From the NCBI GenBank assembly GCA_018402365.1, contig JAGYJD010000001.1:1-64000 (forward strand): DNA of 64,000 nucleotides. The letters run 5' to 3'. This stretch comes from Candidatus Nanopelagicales bacterium. Lineage in GTDB: Bacteria; Actinomycetota; Actinomycetes; S36-B12; UBA5976. A program made the position numbers and the translations under genes. Shown here one piece after another: positions 33,826 to 43,270 of the stretch; the stretch's first letter is position 1; each line of letters begins with the position of its first letter. The notes under the pieces were generated by a model that had not been told where the DNA came from, searched no databases, and worked only from the letters and a program-made list of their open reading frames with translations.

Positions 33826-34254
33826 ATGGTTGATGTTTGGGACTTCTACATGAGTACTCATGTAGAAATATCTATAGGTGAAAAATCTTTTTTAATTCAA
33901 GCCGCCACGAAGGCAGAAGGCGATTGGCCTTTTGAAGAAGAAGGCTTAATAATTCTTACAGCAGCAAATCCACAAAGTAAAAATTTGCCAGCCGCTGAGA
34001 ATCAAAAAAGAAATCAAGAGCTAAAAACTCTGCTAGATCGACTTGGTAATCCGGTTTACTCAGCTCGGGGGTTTGACCCAAAATCTAAATGGTCTGAAGA
34101 TGGATTTGCCATAAATATGATTCATCAAGAAAAGCTTTTTGCGGTATGCAAGCGATTTAAGCAAAATGCGCTGTATCGCTTAAAGCCTAATTCTTTTGAA
34201 TGTATTGGAGTATTGCTTTCTAAATACCAACAGGCGCCCTTAAAAATCTCGTAG
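33826..34254 (+). CDS. DUF3293 family protein
   Basis: 142 residues. LTAANPQSKNLPAAENQKRNQELKTLL is the recognisable DUF3293 signature (ITAxNP then N..RN..L), and FKQNALYRL lies near the end. Function is unknown. ATG 33850 (MSTHVEI) is a possible shorter start, but a -10-like TAAGAT exactly 8 nt before ATG 33826 favours the longer form. Single gene. Confidence 0.82.
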   Translation: MVDVWDFYMSTHVEISIGEKSFLIQAATKAEGDWPFEEEGLIILTAANPQSKNLPAAENQKRNQELKTLLDRLGNPVYSARGFDPKSKWSEDGFAINMIHQEKLFAVCKRFKQNALYRLKPNSFECIGVLLSKYQQAPLKIS

Positions 34255-34320
34255 TTTGTGGATAACTTCTTACCTGTTCAAATCGTGATTTGCCCTGCTT
34301 TTTAACGATAACTTTGCTTA

Positions 34321-34980
34321 ATGCTAAAGAAAAGACAAATTGGCTTACCAGTACTACTAGGTAGCGCCTTAATTCTTTTGTTTAATTCTGTTGACCTTAA
34401 TACTTCAGAGCCTCCTTTACTAAATGCAACGCAAGAGGTAGGTAAAAAAGCCACCTTAGAATTACTTTCAAATTTACTCATAGCAACAGAAGTTCGTGCT
34501 GGATATGAAAGAGAGTTATTTATGACAAGTTGGAGTGATCTTGACCAAGATGGCTGCGATAGTAGACGAGAGGTTTTGATCGCAGAATCTCTGACTCCAG
34601 TTGAACTCATAGAAAATTGTAAAATAGTTAGTGGTAGCTGGTATTCAATTTATGACGCTCTTGAAACTACTGATCCGCAATATTTTGATGTTGATCATTT
34701 TGTTCCACTTGCAGAGGCTTGGGATTCTGGTGCCTCTCAATGGAGTAATGACCGCAGAGTTGCTTTTGCTAATGATCTAACTGATCCTGATTCCTTAATT
34801 GCCGTATCGCGAGAATCCAATCGAAACAAGGGCGATCGGGACCCTGCCGAATGGTTACCAATACTTCCTCAAACCCATTGCTGGTACGTAACCACTTGGG
34901 TAAGTATCAAACACCGTTGGCAGTTAAGTGTAGATCAAAAAGAATTCGAAGAGATAGAGAAAATTTTAAATAATTGCTAA
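34321..34980 (+). CDS. secreted or membrane-anchored HNH nuclease (DUF1524/GmrSD C-terminal-like)
   Basis: 219 residues. An N-terminal hydrophobic segment (LPVLLGSALILLFNSV) indicates export or anchoring. The nuclease core is FDVDHFVPLAEAWDSGASQW, with DVDH as the first half of the HNH/beta-beta-alpha-metal site, and ESNRNKGDRDPAEWLP with the Asn and final residues. Two Cys pairs may form disulfides. Such actinobacterial proteins may degrade extracellular DNA for nutrition. It is not a restriction enzyme, as there is no methylase or partner gene. Overlaps the convergent GNAT gene by 4 bp. Confidence 0.85.
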   Translation: MLKKRQIGLPVLLGSALILLFNSVDLNTSEPPLLNATQEVGKKATLELLSNLLIATEVRAGYERELFMTSWSDLDQDGCDSRREVLIAESLTPVELIENCKIVSGSWYSIYDALETTDPQYFDVDHFVPLAEAWDSGASQWSNDRRVAFANDLTDPDSLIAVSRESNRNKGDRDPAEWLPILPQTHCWYVTTWVSIKHRWQLSVDQKEFEEIEKILNNC

Positions 34981-35471
34981 AGAATTTTAATCATTCTGGT
35001 GTTACCTAGTGTGTTTGGTTTAACTTTATCTAGGTCCAAAAATTCTGCAATACCCACGTCATAAGACTCTAGTAGTTGTTGGTAGACACTACTCTCAACT
35101 GGCGTACCTTGGATCTCTTCAAAGCCGTGGGATTTAAAAAATTCGGTCTCAAAAGTTAAACAAAAAACTCGCCTAACTCCCAATTCTTTTGCACGAACTA
35201 GCAAGGCCTCTAAAAGACGTGAGCCGTAACCTTTGCGCTGAAATTGTGGAAGTATTGCAATTGTTCTTACTTCGGCTAAATCTTCCCACATTACATGTAC
35301 CGCTCCAGCACCAATTACTTTGTTATTTTCTTCAATTACCAAAAATTCTGGAACGTCCTCAAACAATGTCACTGTCGCCTTAGAGAGCAATCTCCTATCG
35401 GGGGCAAAGGTGTCAACTAGGTGGCGAATATCTTTAACGTCTTTTGTGGTTGCAGATCGAACTTTTAACAT
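34977..35471 (-). CDS. GNAT N-acetyltransferase, ArgA (Rv2747)-like
   Basis: 164 residues. The acetyl-CoA motif is ILPQFQRKGYGSRLLEALL, and the C-terminal part VFCLTFETEFFKSHGFEEI is typical. The N-terminus VRSATTKDVKDIRHLVDTFAPDRRLL is close to short actinobacterial N-acetylglutamate synthases such as mycobacterial Rv2747. That would make it the first enzyme of arginine synthesis, but other amino acid acetyltransferases are possible. It is placed 3 bp after lysS in the same direction and converges on the nuclease gene. Confidence 0.8.
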   Translation of the reverse strand: MLKVRSATTKDVKDIRHLVDTFAPDRRLLSKATVTLFEDVPEFLVIEENNKVIGAGAVHVMWEDLAEVRTIAILPQFQRKGYGSRLLEALLVRAKELGVRRVFCLTFETEFFKSHGFEEIQGTPVESSVYQQLLESYDVGIAEFLDLDKVKPNTLGNTRMIKIL

Positions 35472-35474
35472 TTA

Positions 35475-36965
35475 TTAATTCGGTTTCACTAACGGAAACA
35501 AAACAGTTTCTCGAATTCCACGACCGGTTAACATCATTAAAACTCGATCGATTCCCATGCCCTGGCCACCGGCTGGCGGCATACCGTATTCAAGTGCTCG
35601 AAGAAAATCTTCATCTAGCTGCATTGCTTCGACATCTCCACCAGCTGCTAACGATGACTGTTCGGTAAGTCTTTTTCTTTGTTCTAAAGGATCATTTAAT
35701 TCTGTGTAAGCGGTGCCAACTTCTGAGCCAAAAGCTACAAGATCCCATCTTTCGGCTAAATCAGAGTTACTTCGATGCTCTCTAGTTAAGGGTGACACAT
35801 CTTTTGGAAAGTCAGCGTAAAAAACTGGCAATTGTGTTAGGTCCTCTAATTGATGTTCGTACAATTCAAGAACTACCTGCCCCCGGGTCCACTTAGGATC
35901 TATTTTTATTGATAATTTTTCTGCAATTTGAATAAGTTCTTTTTTGTCAGTGTTCGAATTTATTTCTTGACCAATTTTTTCACTAAGGCCTTGATAAACA
36001 CTTATTCTCGGCCAATCTCCACTTATATCAAATTCGGTGATATTTCCTTCGTCATCTAGGTGCCGAGCAATCTGCTTGCCATAAACCGCTTCAGCAGCTT
36101 CTTGAATAATTGACTGGGTTAACTGTTGCATAGTGGTGTAGTCGCCATAAGCTTCATACATCTCAAGCATGGTGAATTCGGGATTATGCGATGAATCTGC
36201 GCCTTCATTTCTGAAATTTCTATTTATCTCAAAAACTTTATCTATGCCACCAACTAAAAGGCGCTTGAGATATAACTCGGGCGCAATTCTTAAAAATAAC
36301 TCCATGTCATAAGCATTAATGTGTGTTTTAAATGGTCTGGCATTGGCACCACCATGCATTACCTGCAACATTGGTGTTTCAACCTCAACAAAACCTCTTT
36401 TAGTCAACGAGTTCCGAATGCTGGCCACTACTGTAGTTCTAATTTTTAACATTTCGCGAGCTTCATCGCGAACCAATAAATCAACATAGCGTTGTCTTAC
36501 CCGTGCCTCTGGATCATTCAAGCCTTTATGCTTGTCGGGTAACGGTCGCAAAGCTTTTGCAGTTAAAACCCAGCTAGCGGCTCTTACGCTTAACTCCCCC
36601 CGTTTTGTGGTGACCACTTCACCAACGATTCCTACTAAATCACCCAGATCAATTTGATCTTTCCAGCGCTGTAATTCTTCTTCACCTATTGAATCAGCGG
36701 CAATCATTACTTGTAGATCATTACCTACTTCACGAAGAGTGGCAAAAATTAATTTTCCGGCAATCCTATTTAACATAACTCGACCAGCGATAGTAACCAT
36801 TTCGCCAGTTTTTGATTCTGGTGCTAAATTTTCAAATTTTTGGCGGACTTCAGCTAAAGAATGATCTGGGCTAAAACCGACTGGATAAGGATCAATCCCA
36901 GCTTCAATAATTGTTTTTAGTTTTTCTCGACGAATTTGCTCTTGCTCGCTTAATTCTTCACTCAT
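35475..36965 (-). CDS. lysS: lysine--tRNA ligase, class II
   Basis: 496 residues. An N-terminal OB-fold (about 55-150) binds the anticodon. The class II catalytic part has motif 2 FRNEGADSSHNPEFTMLEMY and motif 3 GMGIDRVLMMLTG. It charges tRNA-Lys in the cytosol. The gene ends the large housekeeping run. In many Actinobacteria lsr2 and clpC follow; here a GNAT and then unrelated genes follow. The start is 12 bp after the coaX stop. Confidence 0.97.
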   Translation of the reverse strand: MSEELSEQEQIRREKLKTIIEAGIDPYPVGFSPDHSLAEVRQKFENLAPESKTGEMVTIAGRVMLNRIAGKLIFATLREVGNDLQVMIAADSIGEEELQRWKDQIDLGDLVGIVGEVVTTKRGELSVRAASWVLTAKALRPLPDKHKGLNDPEARVRQRYVDLLVRDEAREMLKIRTTVVASIRNSLTKRGFVEVETPMLQVMHGGANARPFKTHINAYDMELFLRIAPELYLKRLLVGGIDKVFEINRNFRNEGADSSHNPEFTMLEMYEAYGDYTTMQQLTQSIIQEAAEAVYGKQIARHLDDEGNITEFDISGDWPRISVYQGLSEKIGQEINSNTDKKELIQIAEKLSIKIDPKWTRGQVVLELYEHQLEDLTQLPVFYADFPKDVSPLTREHRSNSDLAERWDLVAFGSEVGTAYTELNDPLEQRKRLTEQSSLAAGGDVEAMQLDEDFLRALEYGMPPAGGQGMGIDRVLMMLTGRGIRETVLFPLVKPN

Positions 36966-36977
36966 AAGGTAGTTAGA

Positions 36978-37733
36978 TTATCGGTTCTTTTCAAAAACCA
37001 AACGCAACCCTTCCAAGGTTAAGTCTGGTTCGTGATGCGTAATCGTTTCGGACTCTTCCACTACTATCCCAGCGAGCCCCCCGGTAGCAATAACTGCCTT
37101 TAAGGGACCAATCTCATCAACTATTCGCCGGATAATTCCGTCTACTTGGCCAGTAAATCCGTACAGTGCTCCCGATTGCAGGGCTTCTACCGTGCCTTTA
37201 CCAATCACACTGCGAGGTTTTGATAATTCAACTTTTCTTAATTGAGCGGCTCGATTTGCCAAAGCTTCAAGTGAAATCTCTATTCCTGGTGCTAAGGCTC
37301 CACCTAAAAATTCACCTTTCTCGCTGACCACGTCAAAATTTGTGCTGGTACCAAAATCAACTACCACACACGGGCCACCGTGACGAGAGAAAGCGGCTAA
37401 GGAGTTTGCAATTCGATCAGCTCCTACTTCTTTGGGGTTATCAATCAATACTGGAACGCCAGTTTTAATTCCTGGTTCAATAATGACAATTTTAACATCC
37501 TGAAAAGACTTAGCCAACATTTTTCTAAGCTCTGTTAACACCGCCGGAACAGTTGAGCAAAGTGAAATACCGGTAACTTTGGGTTCATCCACAAGTAAGC
37601 TTCTAAAAATTAAATTCAATTCATCTGCAGTAGCTCGAGCATCAGTTTTTATTCGCCATGATTTTTGCAATTTTTCATCTAAATAAACACCAATTACTAT
37701 ATTGGTGTTTCCCACATCTATCGCTAAAAGCAC
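36978..37733 (-). CDS. coaX: type III pantothenate kinase
   Basis: 251 residues. AIDVGNTNIVIGVY at residue 4 is the phosphate-binding loop, IANSLAAF and VVDFGTSTNFDVV contain the catalytic and metal Asp, and ATGGLAGIV lies near the end. It phosphorylates pantothenate in the first step of CoA synthesis. Its location near panC fits that route. It follows nadC by 8 bp. Confidence 0.95.
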   Translation of the reverse strand: MLLAIDVGNTNIVIGVYLDEKLQKSWRIKTDARATADELNLIFRSLLVDEPKVTGISLCSTVPAVLTELRKMLAKSFQDVKIVIIEPGIKTGVPVLIDNPKEVGADRIANSLAAFSRHGGPCVVVDFGTSTNFDVVSEKGEFLGGALAPGIEISLEALANRAAQLRKVELSKPRSVIGKGTVEALQSGALYGFTGQVDGIIRRIVDEIGPLKAVIATGGLAGIVVEESETITHHEPDLTLEGLRLVFEKNR

Positions 37734-37741
37734 AAGTATTC

Positions 37742-38614
37742 CTAATCGTTAAGTACTAAGTCTGCACCGATATCTAAGCTTGGCGCTGAGTGGGTCAGGG
37801 CTCCAACGGCTAAATAATCAACACCAGTTTCTGCGACAATCCCAGCATTCTCTAAGGCCAGGCCGCCGCTGGCCTCAAATTTTACTTTTGCACCATACTC
37901 AGCAACTGCGGTTTTTAGCTCTGAGATTGAAAAATTGTCCAACAAAATAAAATTTGCTCCTACCCTAATCGCTTCTGGAATTTGCTCTAAAGAATCGACT
38001 TCAACTTCTATCTCTTGATTCGAAATTGATTTTTTAACTTTTTCAAATGCCTCAGATACGCCGCCCGAAACCAAAATATGATTATCTTTGATCAGTGCCG
38101 CATCATTAAGTGACATCCGATGATTCACCCCACCACCACATCTGACCGCATACTTTTCTAAGTGTCTTAACCCAGGAATAGTTTTTCGAGTATCACGAAT
38201 TTTTGCCTTAGTGTGAGATACCGCTTGAACCCAAAGGTTAGTAGTAGTCGCTATGCCAGAAAGATGCGTCAAAAAGTTTAAAGCAGTTCGCTCTGCGGTA
38301 AGCAAAACTTGAGTCGGCCCCTTGATTGAAATAATTACTTCATTAGCAGCTACTTTTTGCCCGTCTTTAATAAAAACTTCAAAAATGAATTCATCTGACA
38401 ATAATTCAAAAACTAATTGTGCAACGTGAACTCCGGCAACAACTCCTGGATTTCTTGCCACCAAATTGAGAGTGGCACGACTCGCCTCGTCAATAGTGGC
38501 CAGCGTTGTGATGTCAGGACCGTCCGCTAAATCTTCACTTAGCGCTAGCTCAACTAAAGCTTCCACCAGGTGAGGATTTAACCCTCTTGCACTCAAATCA
38601 GATTTAGCACTCAT
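37742..38614 (-). CDS. nadC: nicotinate-nucleotide pyrophosphorylase (carboxylating)
   Basis: 290 residues. RDTRKTIPGLRHLEKYAVRCGGGVNHRMSLNDAALIKDNH is the quinolinate phosphoribosyltransferase active-site block, and EASGGL and AVGALTHSAPSLDIGADL complete it. It converts quinolinate plus PRPP to nicotinate mononucleotide. Follows nadB by 13 bp; nadA is not in the window. Confidence 0.96.
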   Translation of the reverse strand: MSAKSDLSARGLNPHLVEALVELALSEDLADGPDITTLATIDEASRATLNLVARNPGVVAGVHVAQLVFELLSDEFIFEVFIKDGQKVAANEVIISIKGPTQVLLTAERTALNFLTHLSGIATTTNLWVQAVSHTKAKIRDTRKTIPGLRHLEKYAVRCGGGVNHRMSLNDAALIKDNHILVSGGVSEAFEKVKKSISNQEIEVEVDSLEQIPEAIRVGANFILLDNFSISELKTAVAEYGAKVKFEASGGLALENAGIVAETGVDYLAVGALTHSAPSLDIGADLVLND

Positions 38615-38627
38615 TTATTAGGCAAGC

Positions 38628-40256
38628 CTACTGGGCGATTGTTTGAGTAGTTAACTTAATTTGTCCATCTTCTATTTCGCCTTTAATTCGGACTTGCCAA
38701 TTTTTATCATCTTTTTTTGGAAAATCTTGTCGCCAGTGGGCGCCCCGACTCTCTTGGCGCATTAGTGCGGCACTTGCAATAAAGGTGCTAACCGTAAATA
38801 AATTTGTAGCTTCCCAAGCTTGAGTTGATCCTTCTTTAGTTTTTTCGCTTACTAATAGCTCTAACTCTTTTAGGGTGTTTTTCAAACCATCCTCATCGCG
38901 AATAGCACCTGCACCAGTGGTGGTGATCTGATTAATGCTTCGGCGTAATTCTCCGCTAATTAATTCGCCATTTGCTTTAGCTGCAACTGGATCTTGTTGC
39001 TTTGGCAAATTCTCAAGATGCTCAGCTAAACGATTAGCCACCACTAAACCTTCAAGCAAGCTATTTGAGGCTAAGCGGTTTGCTCCATGCACTCCAGTAT
39101 TGGCTGCTTCACCAACTACAAAGAGTCCGGGCACACGGGTTTTACCTGACATATCTGTTTGCACGCCGCCCATTGAATAATGTGCAGCAGGTACAACTGG
39201 TATTAGATCGTTCATTGGATCAATTGAGTACTTGCGGCAAGAAGCCAAAATATTCGGAAAACGTTTTCTCCAAATATCTTCTCCGAGTTTTCTTCCATCT
39301 AGCCACACATAACCTGAAGATGAATTTCTTATCTCTTCTACTACTGCGTGTGCCACCACATCTCGTGGCGCTAAATCTTTCATTGGATGCATATTTTGCA
39401 TAAAAGGTTGTAATTTTTCATTTAGTAAAATTGCGCCCTCACCCCGTACCGCCTCACTAATCAGAGGTTGTGAGCCGCGTGCTTCTTCTCCAACCCACAA
39501 AACTGTTGGATGAAATTGAATGAATTCTAAATCCGCCACACTGGCACCTGCGCGTAAAGCTAATGCCACTCCATCTCCTGTGGCAACAAGTGGATTGGTG
39601 GTCTGTTCAAAAACTGCACTTAAGCCACCGGTGGCGATTACTACTGCTCTACCTAGCGCCGCCCCTACTCCGTCTATTAACCCTTCACCCATTACATGGA
39701 GTGTTACCCCACAAACTTGTTCATTTTTATCTTTTAATAAATCAAGAACTAGTGCATGTTCAAAAATTTGAATCATAGGATCGGCTAACACACTTGACAC
39801 CAAGGCGCGTGAAATTTCTGCCCCTGTTGCGTCACCTCCCGCATGGGCAATGCGATTTTGTCGGTGTCCACCTTCTCGCGTAAGGGCTACGTTTCCTTGC
39901 GAATCAAGATCAAAAACTGTTCCTAACGAAATTAAATTTTTTATTGCTAAAGGTCCCTCTTCAACTAATGCCTTAACTGCATTTTGATCGCATAAACCCG
40001 CTCCGGCTTCAAGCGTGTCAGCTAAATGTTGAATTGGTGAATCTTTTGGCCCCAGTGCTGCAGCGATTCCCCCTTGCGCCCACGCGGTAGAACCTGTTGA
40101 AAGCAAGTCTTTAGTAAGAAGTAAAACCGAAAGATTTTTTTTGCGGGCATTAATAGCGGCGCTTAACCCAGCAACACCCGAGCCAATTACCACTACATCT
40201 GCCTGCACTTGCCAACCAGGCTCAGCGTGATGCAATTTTTCGATTACTTTTATCAA
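38628..40256 (-). CDS. nadB: L-aspartate oxidase
   Basis: 542 residues, FAD enzyme of the succinate dehydrogenase flavoprotein family. FAD loop VVVIGSGVAGLSAAI; substrate residues HRQNRIAHAGGDATGAEI; and SMGGVQTDMSGKTRVPGLFVVGEAANTGVHGANRLASNSLLEGLV. The glutamate (Glu in GGEGA-type SdhA region) is replaced as expected in NadB. It oxidises aspartate to iminoaspartate, the NadA substrate. The ATG overlaps the panC stop by 4 bp. Confidence 0.95.
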   Translation of the reverse strand: MIKVIEKLHHAEPGWQVQADVVVIGSGVAGLSAAINARKKNLSVLLLTKDLLSTGSTAWAQGGIAAALGPKDSPIQHLADTLEAGAGLCDQNAVKALVEEGPLAIKNLISLGTVFDLDSQGNVALTREGGHRQNRIAHAGGDATGAEISRALVSSVLADPMIQIFEHALVLDLLKDKNEQVCGVTLHVMGEGLIDGVGAALGRAVVIATGGLSAVFEQTTNPLVATGDGVALALRAGASVADLEFIQFHPTVLWVGEEARGSQPLISEAVRGEGAILLNEKLQPFMQNMHPMKDLAPRDVVAHAVVEEIRNSSSGYVWLDGRKLGEDIWRKRFPNILASCRKYSIDPMNDLIPVVPAAHYSMGGVQTDMSGKTRVPGLFVVGEAANTGVHGANRLASNSLLEGLVVANRLAEHLENLPKQQDPVAAKANGELISGELRRSINQITTTGAGAIRDEDGLKNTLKELELLVSEKTKEGSTQAWEATNLFTVSTFIASAALMRQESRGAHWRQDFPKKDDKNWQVRIKGEIEDGQIKLTTQTIAQ

Positions 40257-41098
40257 TTACGAATTCCTAAAGGAATAAAGCTATTGTCTATTAATCTAGT
40301 GTTTCCTATAGATACTGCAACTAATAACCAACCGTGATCGTTGTTTATAGTCTCAAGTTGGTCGTTTAGTAACTCCACGTAATGAATTTTAATTTCAGGA
40401 TGCGTTAAAGCGTCTCTCACTGCTTCTCGAATATCCACAATTCGCGCTCCTGAAATAGCTGCGTCATAACCTTGCGCTAGAGCGATCGGTATTTTTCTGG
40501 CTAAATCGCGCTCATTTTCAGACAAATTATTATTTCTCGAGGAAAGGGCTACTCCACTATCTTCACGGATAGTTGGAGCAATCGCTAAATTCACGGGAAT
40601 CTTATTCTCTCTTATAAAATTTTTAATAACTAAGACTTGTTGCAAATCCTTTTGTCCAAAAACTGCTACTTTAGGCATCACTAATTCAAATAGTCGGCTT
40701 ACCACCGTCACTACACCACTGAAGTGCCCCGGGCGATCCTTTCCCTCTAATACTTCACCCAAGTAACCAGCGTCAATTAATTCGATTTCCGAATTAGGAT
40801 AAATATCTTTAACACCAGGTGTCCACAAAATATTTGCTCCAGCAGTTGTAGCAACTAAAAAATCTGATTTTATATCTCTTGGGTACTTTGAAAAATCGTC
40901 TTCTTCATTAAATTGTGTTGGGTTTACAAAATCACTCACCACTACACAGCCGTCTTCGCCCACTTTGGATCGAGCTAACTTAATTAAAGAGATATGTCCT
41001 TGGTGTAGTGCCCCCATAGTTGGGACGAGTGCAACTTTGTCACCTAAATTTGCCAGCGCATTTCTCAACTGCAGATTAGATTTAACCAACAACGCCAT
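40253..41098 (-). CDS. panC: pantoate--beta-alanine ligase
   Basis: 281 residues. VPTMGALHQGHISLI (HIGH-like ATP motif), NPTQFNEEDDFSKYPRD, GKDRPGHFSGVVTVV, FGQKDLQQ and RNNNLSENE (KMSKS-like region) are present. It joins pantoate and beta-alanine to give pantothenate. panD and panB are not next to it, though panD often is in relatives. Overlaps nadB by 4 bp. Confidence 0.96.
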   Translation of the reverse strand: MALLVKSNLQLRNALANLGDKVALVPTMGALHQGHISLIKLARSKVGEDGCVVVSDFVNPTQFNEEDDFSKYPRDIKSDFLVATTAGANILWTPGVKDIYPNSEIELIDAGYLGEVLEGKDRPGHFSGVVTVVSRLFELVMPKVAVFGQKDLQQVLVIKNFIRENKIPVNLAIAPTIREDSGVALSSRNNNLSENERDLARKIPIALAQGYDAAISGARIVDIREAVRDALTHPEIKIHYVELLNDQLETINNDHGWLLVAVSIGNTRLIDNSFIPLGIRN

Positions 41099-41120
41099 CG
41101 CTCAAGCCTAATGGCGCTAA

Positions 41121-41591
41121 TTAGTAGTCCTGCCCCTCATCGTCGTTAGGCTGTTTAATTCTGCAAATTTGCTCAAGCCAAACACCTAGAAACATTAACC
41201 AAATAGCAACGAAAGCCGAAATTAATGCATTAGTCAATCTTTGCGAGCTGGTTTGATTTGCCAGTGAAGTAATAAAAAAAATCGAGACTGCTAAATAGAA
41301 CCCCGTAAGAAGTGCTCCAGTTCGACTCGCCGCTAAAGCTAAGGCGGTGGTGCGGGCAGCTACCAATGGAGCTACTGGAATTTGGGAGTATTTTGATACT
41401 AATCTGTTTCTAAAGTTAATACCCCAAAATAAAATTGCAATATCTAGTAATAAAACTGCTAAAGCGGTATTCAAATGAATAAAAATTAATTGACTCGTTA
41501 TATTTTCATAAATACTCGAACCAAAATAACCTAAAGAAGCTCCTATTAAAAAAGTCAAAATTAAGGTTGAGATAGTTGTATTTTTCATCAA
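41121..41591 (-). CDS. DUF3180 family membrane protein
   Basis: 156 residues with four predicted helices. VAPLVAARTTALALAASRTGALLTGFYLAV and LGVWLEQICRI match the actinobacterial DUF3180 pattern. Its function is unknown, but its position between folK and panC is conserved in Actinobacteria and supports the taxonomic assignment. The short hydrophilic tail ends in an acidic cluster. Starts 4 bp after folK. Confidence 0.9.
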   Translation of the reverse strand: MMKNTTISTLILTFLIGASLGYFGSSIYENITSQLIFIHLNTALAVLLLDIAILFWGINFRNRLVSKYSQIPVAPLVAARTTALALAASRTGALLTGFYLAVSIFFITSLANQTSSQRLTNALISAFVAIWLMFLGVWLEQICRIKQPNDDEGQDY

Positions 41592-41595
41592 TTAA

Positions 41596-42078
41596 CTAAA
41601 TCTCTGCAAAAATTTCTAAAGCTGAGAAATTCTTTTTTTTGATAATTTCATCAATAGGCCCCTTGCCGGGTAAAACTGCTTTCGGATTAACCTCAAGCCA
41701 AGGTATCAAAACAAAGCTTCGATCGTGTGCCAATGGGTGAGGTATTTTTAAATCGTCACCTTCGATAACTAAATCATCAATCGCAATTAAGTCAATGTCC
41801 AAGGTTCTATCCCCCCAACGCTCATTTCTAATTCGATGATTTTCTATCTCTATTTTTTGCATTTGTTTTAAGAGTTCAAATGGTAAAAGCGAGGTGTCAA
41901 TCTCAATCACTGCATTTAAAAATGGCTTTTCGGTTATTCCACCCTCTGCTGCCGTTTGGTATGCCTTAGATTTTCGTAAAAGAGATACCTCAGGTAACTG
42001 AGATATTGCGTTAAGTGCACTTACTAAAAATTCTAAACGGTTACCCTGGTTAGACCCCAGAGAAATTGTTGCAATCAT
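41596..42078 (-). CDS. folK: 6-hydroxymethyl-7,8-dihydropterin pyrophosphokinase
   Basis: 160 residues. GSNQGNRLEFL at the start and RNERWGDRTLDIDLIAID are the HPPK signatures, the latter with both Mg-binding Asp residues. It pyrophosphorylates the pterin alcohol for FolP. Overlaps folB by 4 bp. Confidence 0.96.
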   Translation of the reverse strand: MIATISLGSNQGNRLEFLVSALNAISQLPEVSLLRKSKAYQTAAEGGITEKPFLNAVIEIDTSLLPFELLKQMQKIEIENHRIRNERWGDRTLDIDLIAIDDLVIEGDDLKIPHPLAHDRSFVLIPWLEVNPKAVLPGKGPIDEIIKKKNFSALEIFAEI

Positions 42079-42437
42079 TTACTTCTGTCTATTCTTACTG
42101 CGATATCTGCAACTTTTACTTCAACTGGTGCTTGTGGTTTGTGTAGCGTAACTACTACCCGCTTCACTAATTCAAATTTAAGAAGTGTTTCTGCTATTTC
42201 ATCAGCCAGGACTTCAATTAAGTCTCGTCTTGTACTTTCAATCAAAGTTTTTACCGTGTTTACAATCTCTCCATAATCCAAAGCCTTAGAAATTTCGTCC
42301 GTTTTTATCGCTTCGGTAGCTTGATAGGTAATATCGAGATCAACAATAAATTCTTGTCCATTAACTTTTTCGTGCTCAAAAACTCCGTGGTACCCATAGG
42401 CACTTAAGCCTTTTACTTGAATCTCAATCTCACTCAT
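42075..42437 (-). CDS. folB: dihydroneopterin aldolase
   Basis: 120 residues. The GYHGVFEHEKVNGQEF segment carries the catalytic Tyr/His region, and the C-terminal HKPQAPVEVKVADIAVRI holds the conserved Lys. It cleaves dihydroneopterin to the substrate of FolK. Overlaps both neighbours by 4 bp, so folP-folB-folK is translated as a unit. Confidence 0.95.
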   Translation of the reverse strand: MSEIEIQVKGLSAYGYHGVFEHEKVNGQEFIVDLDITYQATEAIKTDEISKALDYGEIVNTVKTLIESTRRDLIEVLADEIAETLLKFELVKRVVVTLHKPQAPVEVKVADIAVRIDRSK

Positions 42438-43270
42438 ATCTTTTCCTGTTTGAACCTATGAGCTGCATTTATTGCAGCGCTTGTACTTTTCGCATCATGC
42501 ACCCGCACTGCCCAAATATCATCCATCGCCAATTGATAAGAGATAGCTGCTGTTGCAAAGTCTTTAAATTGCTGATCTTGTTTCTCGATTTGGCTCAACT
42601 CATTTAAAAATCGCTTGCGCGAGTGACCAACTAGTAGCGGTAGGCCCAGATCTTTGAATTGTGAAATATTCGAGAGAATCTTCCAGTTGTGAGCTGGATT
42701 CTTTGCGAATCCCAACCCGGGATCAATAATCAAATTTTCTAATTTAATTTTATGTGAGAGCGCGGCTTCAATCTGGGTTTTCAACTCTTGTTTAACTTCT
42801 AATATCAAATCTTGGTAAATTGCTAATTCATCCATGCTCTTAGAATGAGCTCTCCAATGCATCAAGATATACGGCACATTGAGCTCAGCTACAGTTTCAA
42901 ACATCTTGGGATCAGACTTACCGCCGCTAACGTCATTAATAAATTTTGCACCCTTCTCCACTGCTGCTGCTGCCACCTCGGCCCGCATTGTGTCAATGCT
43001 TATAACAAAATTTTCAGCCGCTAAAACTTCAATCACCGGCAATACTCTTTTTAATTCTTCTTCACTTGTGATCCTTGTGGCGCCAGGTCGGGTAGATTCC
43101 CCGCCAATATCGATTACATCGGCACCATTCAGCTTTAACTTTTTGGCTTGTTCAATTGCCTTGCTGGGATCTAAAAATTCCCCACCATCAGAGAAAGAGT
43201 CAGGGGTAATATTTAAAATTCCAAAAATAAGAGTTTTTTCAGAAGTTAATGCAAAATTATCTAAATTCAT
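42434..43270 (-). CDS. folP: dihydropteroate synthase
   Basis: 278 residues. [27 protein letters not shown] and [11 protein letters not shown] are the three DHPS loops. It joins p-aminobenzoate to the pterin pyrophosphate and is the sulfonamide target. Overlaps folE and folB by 4 bp each. Confidence 0.97.
   Translation of the reverse strand: MNLDNFALTSEKTLIFGILNITPDSFSDGGEFLDPSKAIEQAKKLKLNGADVIDIGGESTRPGATRITSEEELKRVLPVIEVLAAENFVISIDTMRAEVAAAAVEKGAKFINDVSGGKSDPKMFETVAELNVPYILMHWRAHSKSMDELAIYQDLILEVKQELKTQIEAALSHKIKLENLIIDPGLGFAKNPAHNWKILSNISQFKDLGLPLLVGHSRKRFLNELSQIEKQDQQFKDFATAAISYQLAMDDIWAVRVHDAKSTSAAINAAHRFKQEKI

Noticed and set aside
34321-34980. Restriction endonuclease (GmrSD-like)
   Set aside because: The HNH core resembles the DUF1524 part, but there is an export signal and no DUF262 or methylase gene.
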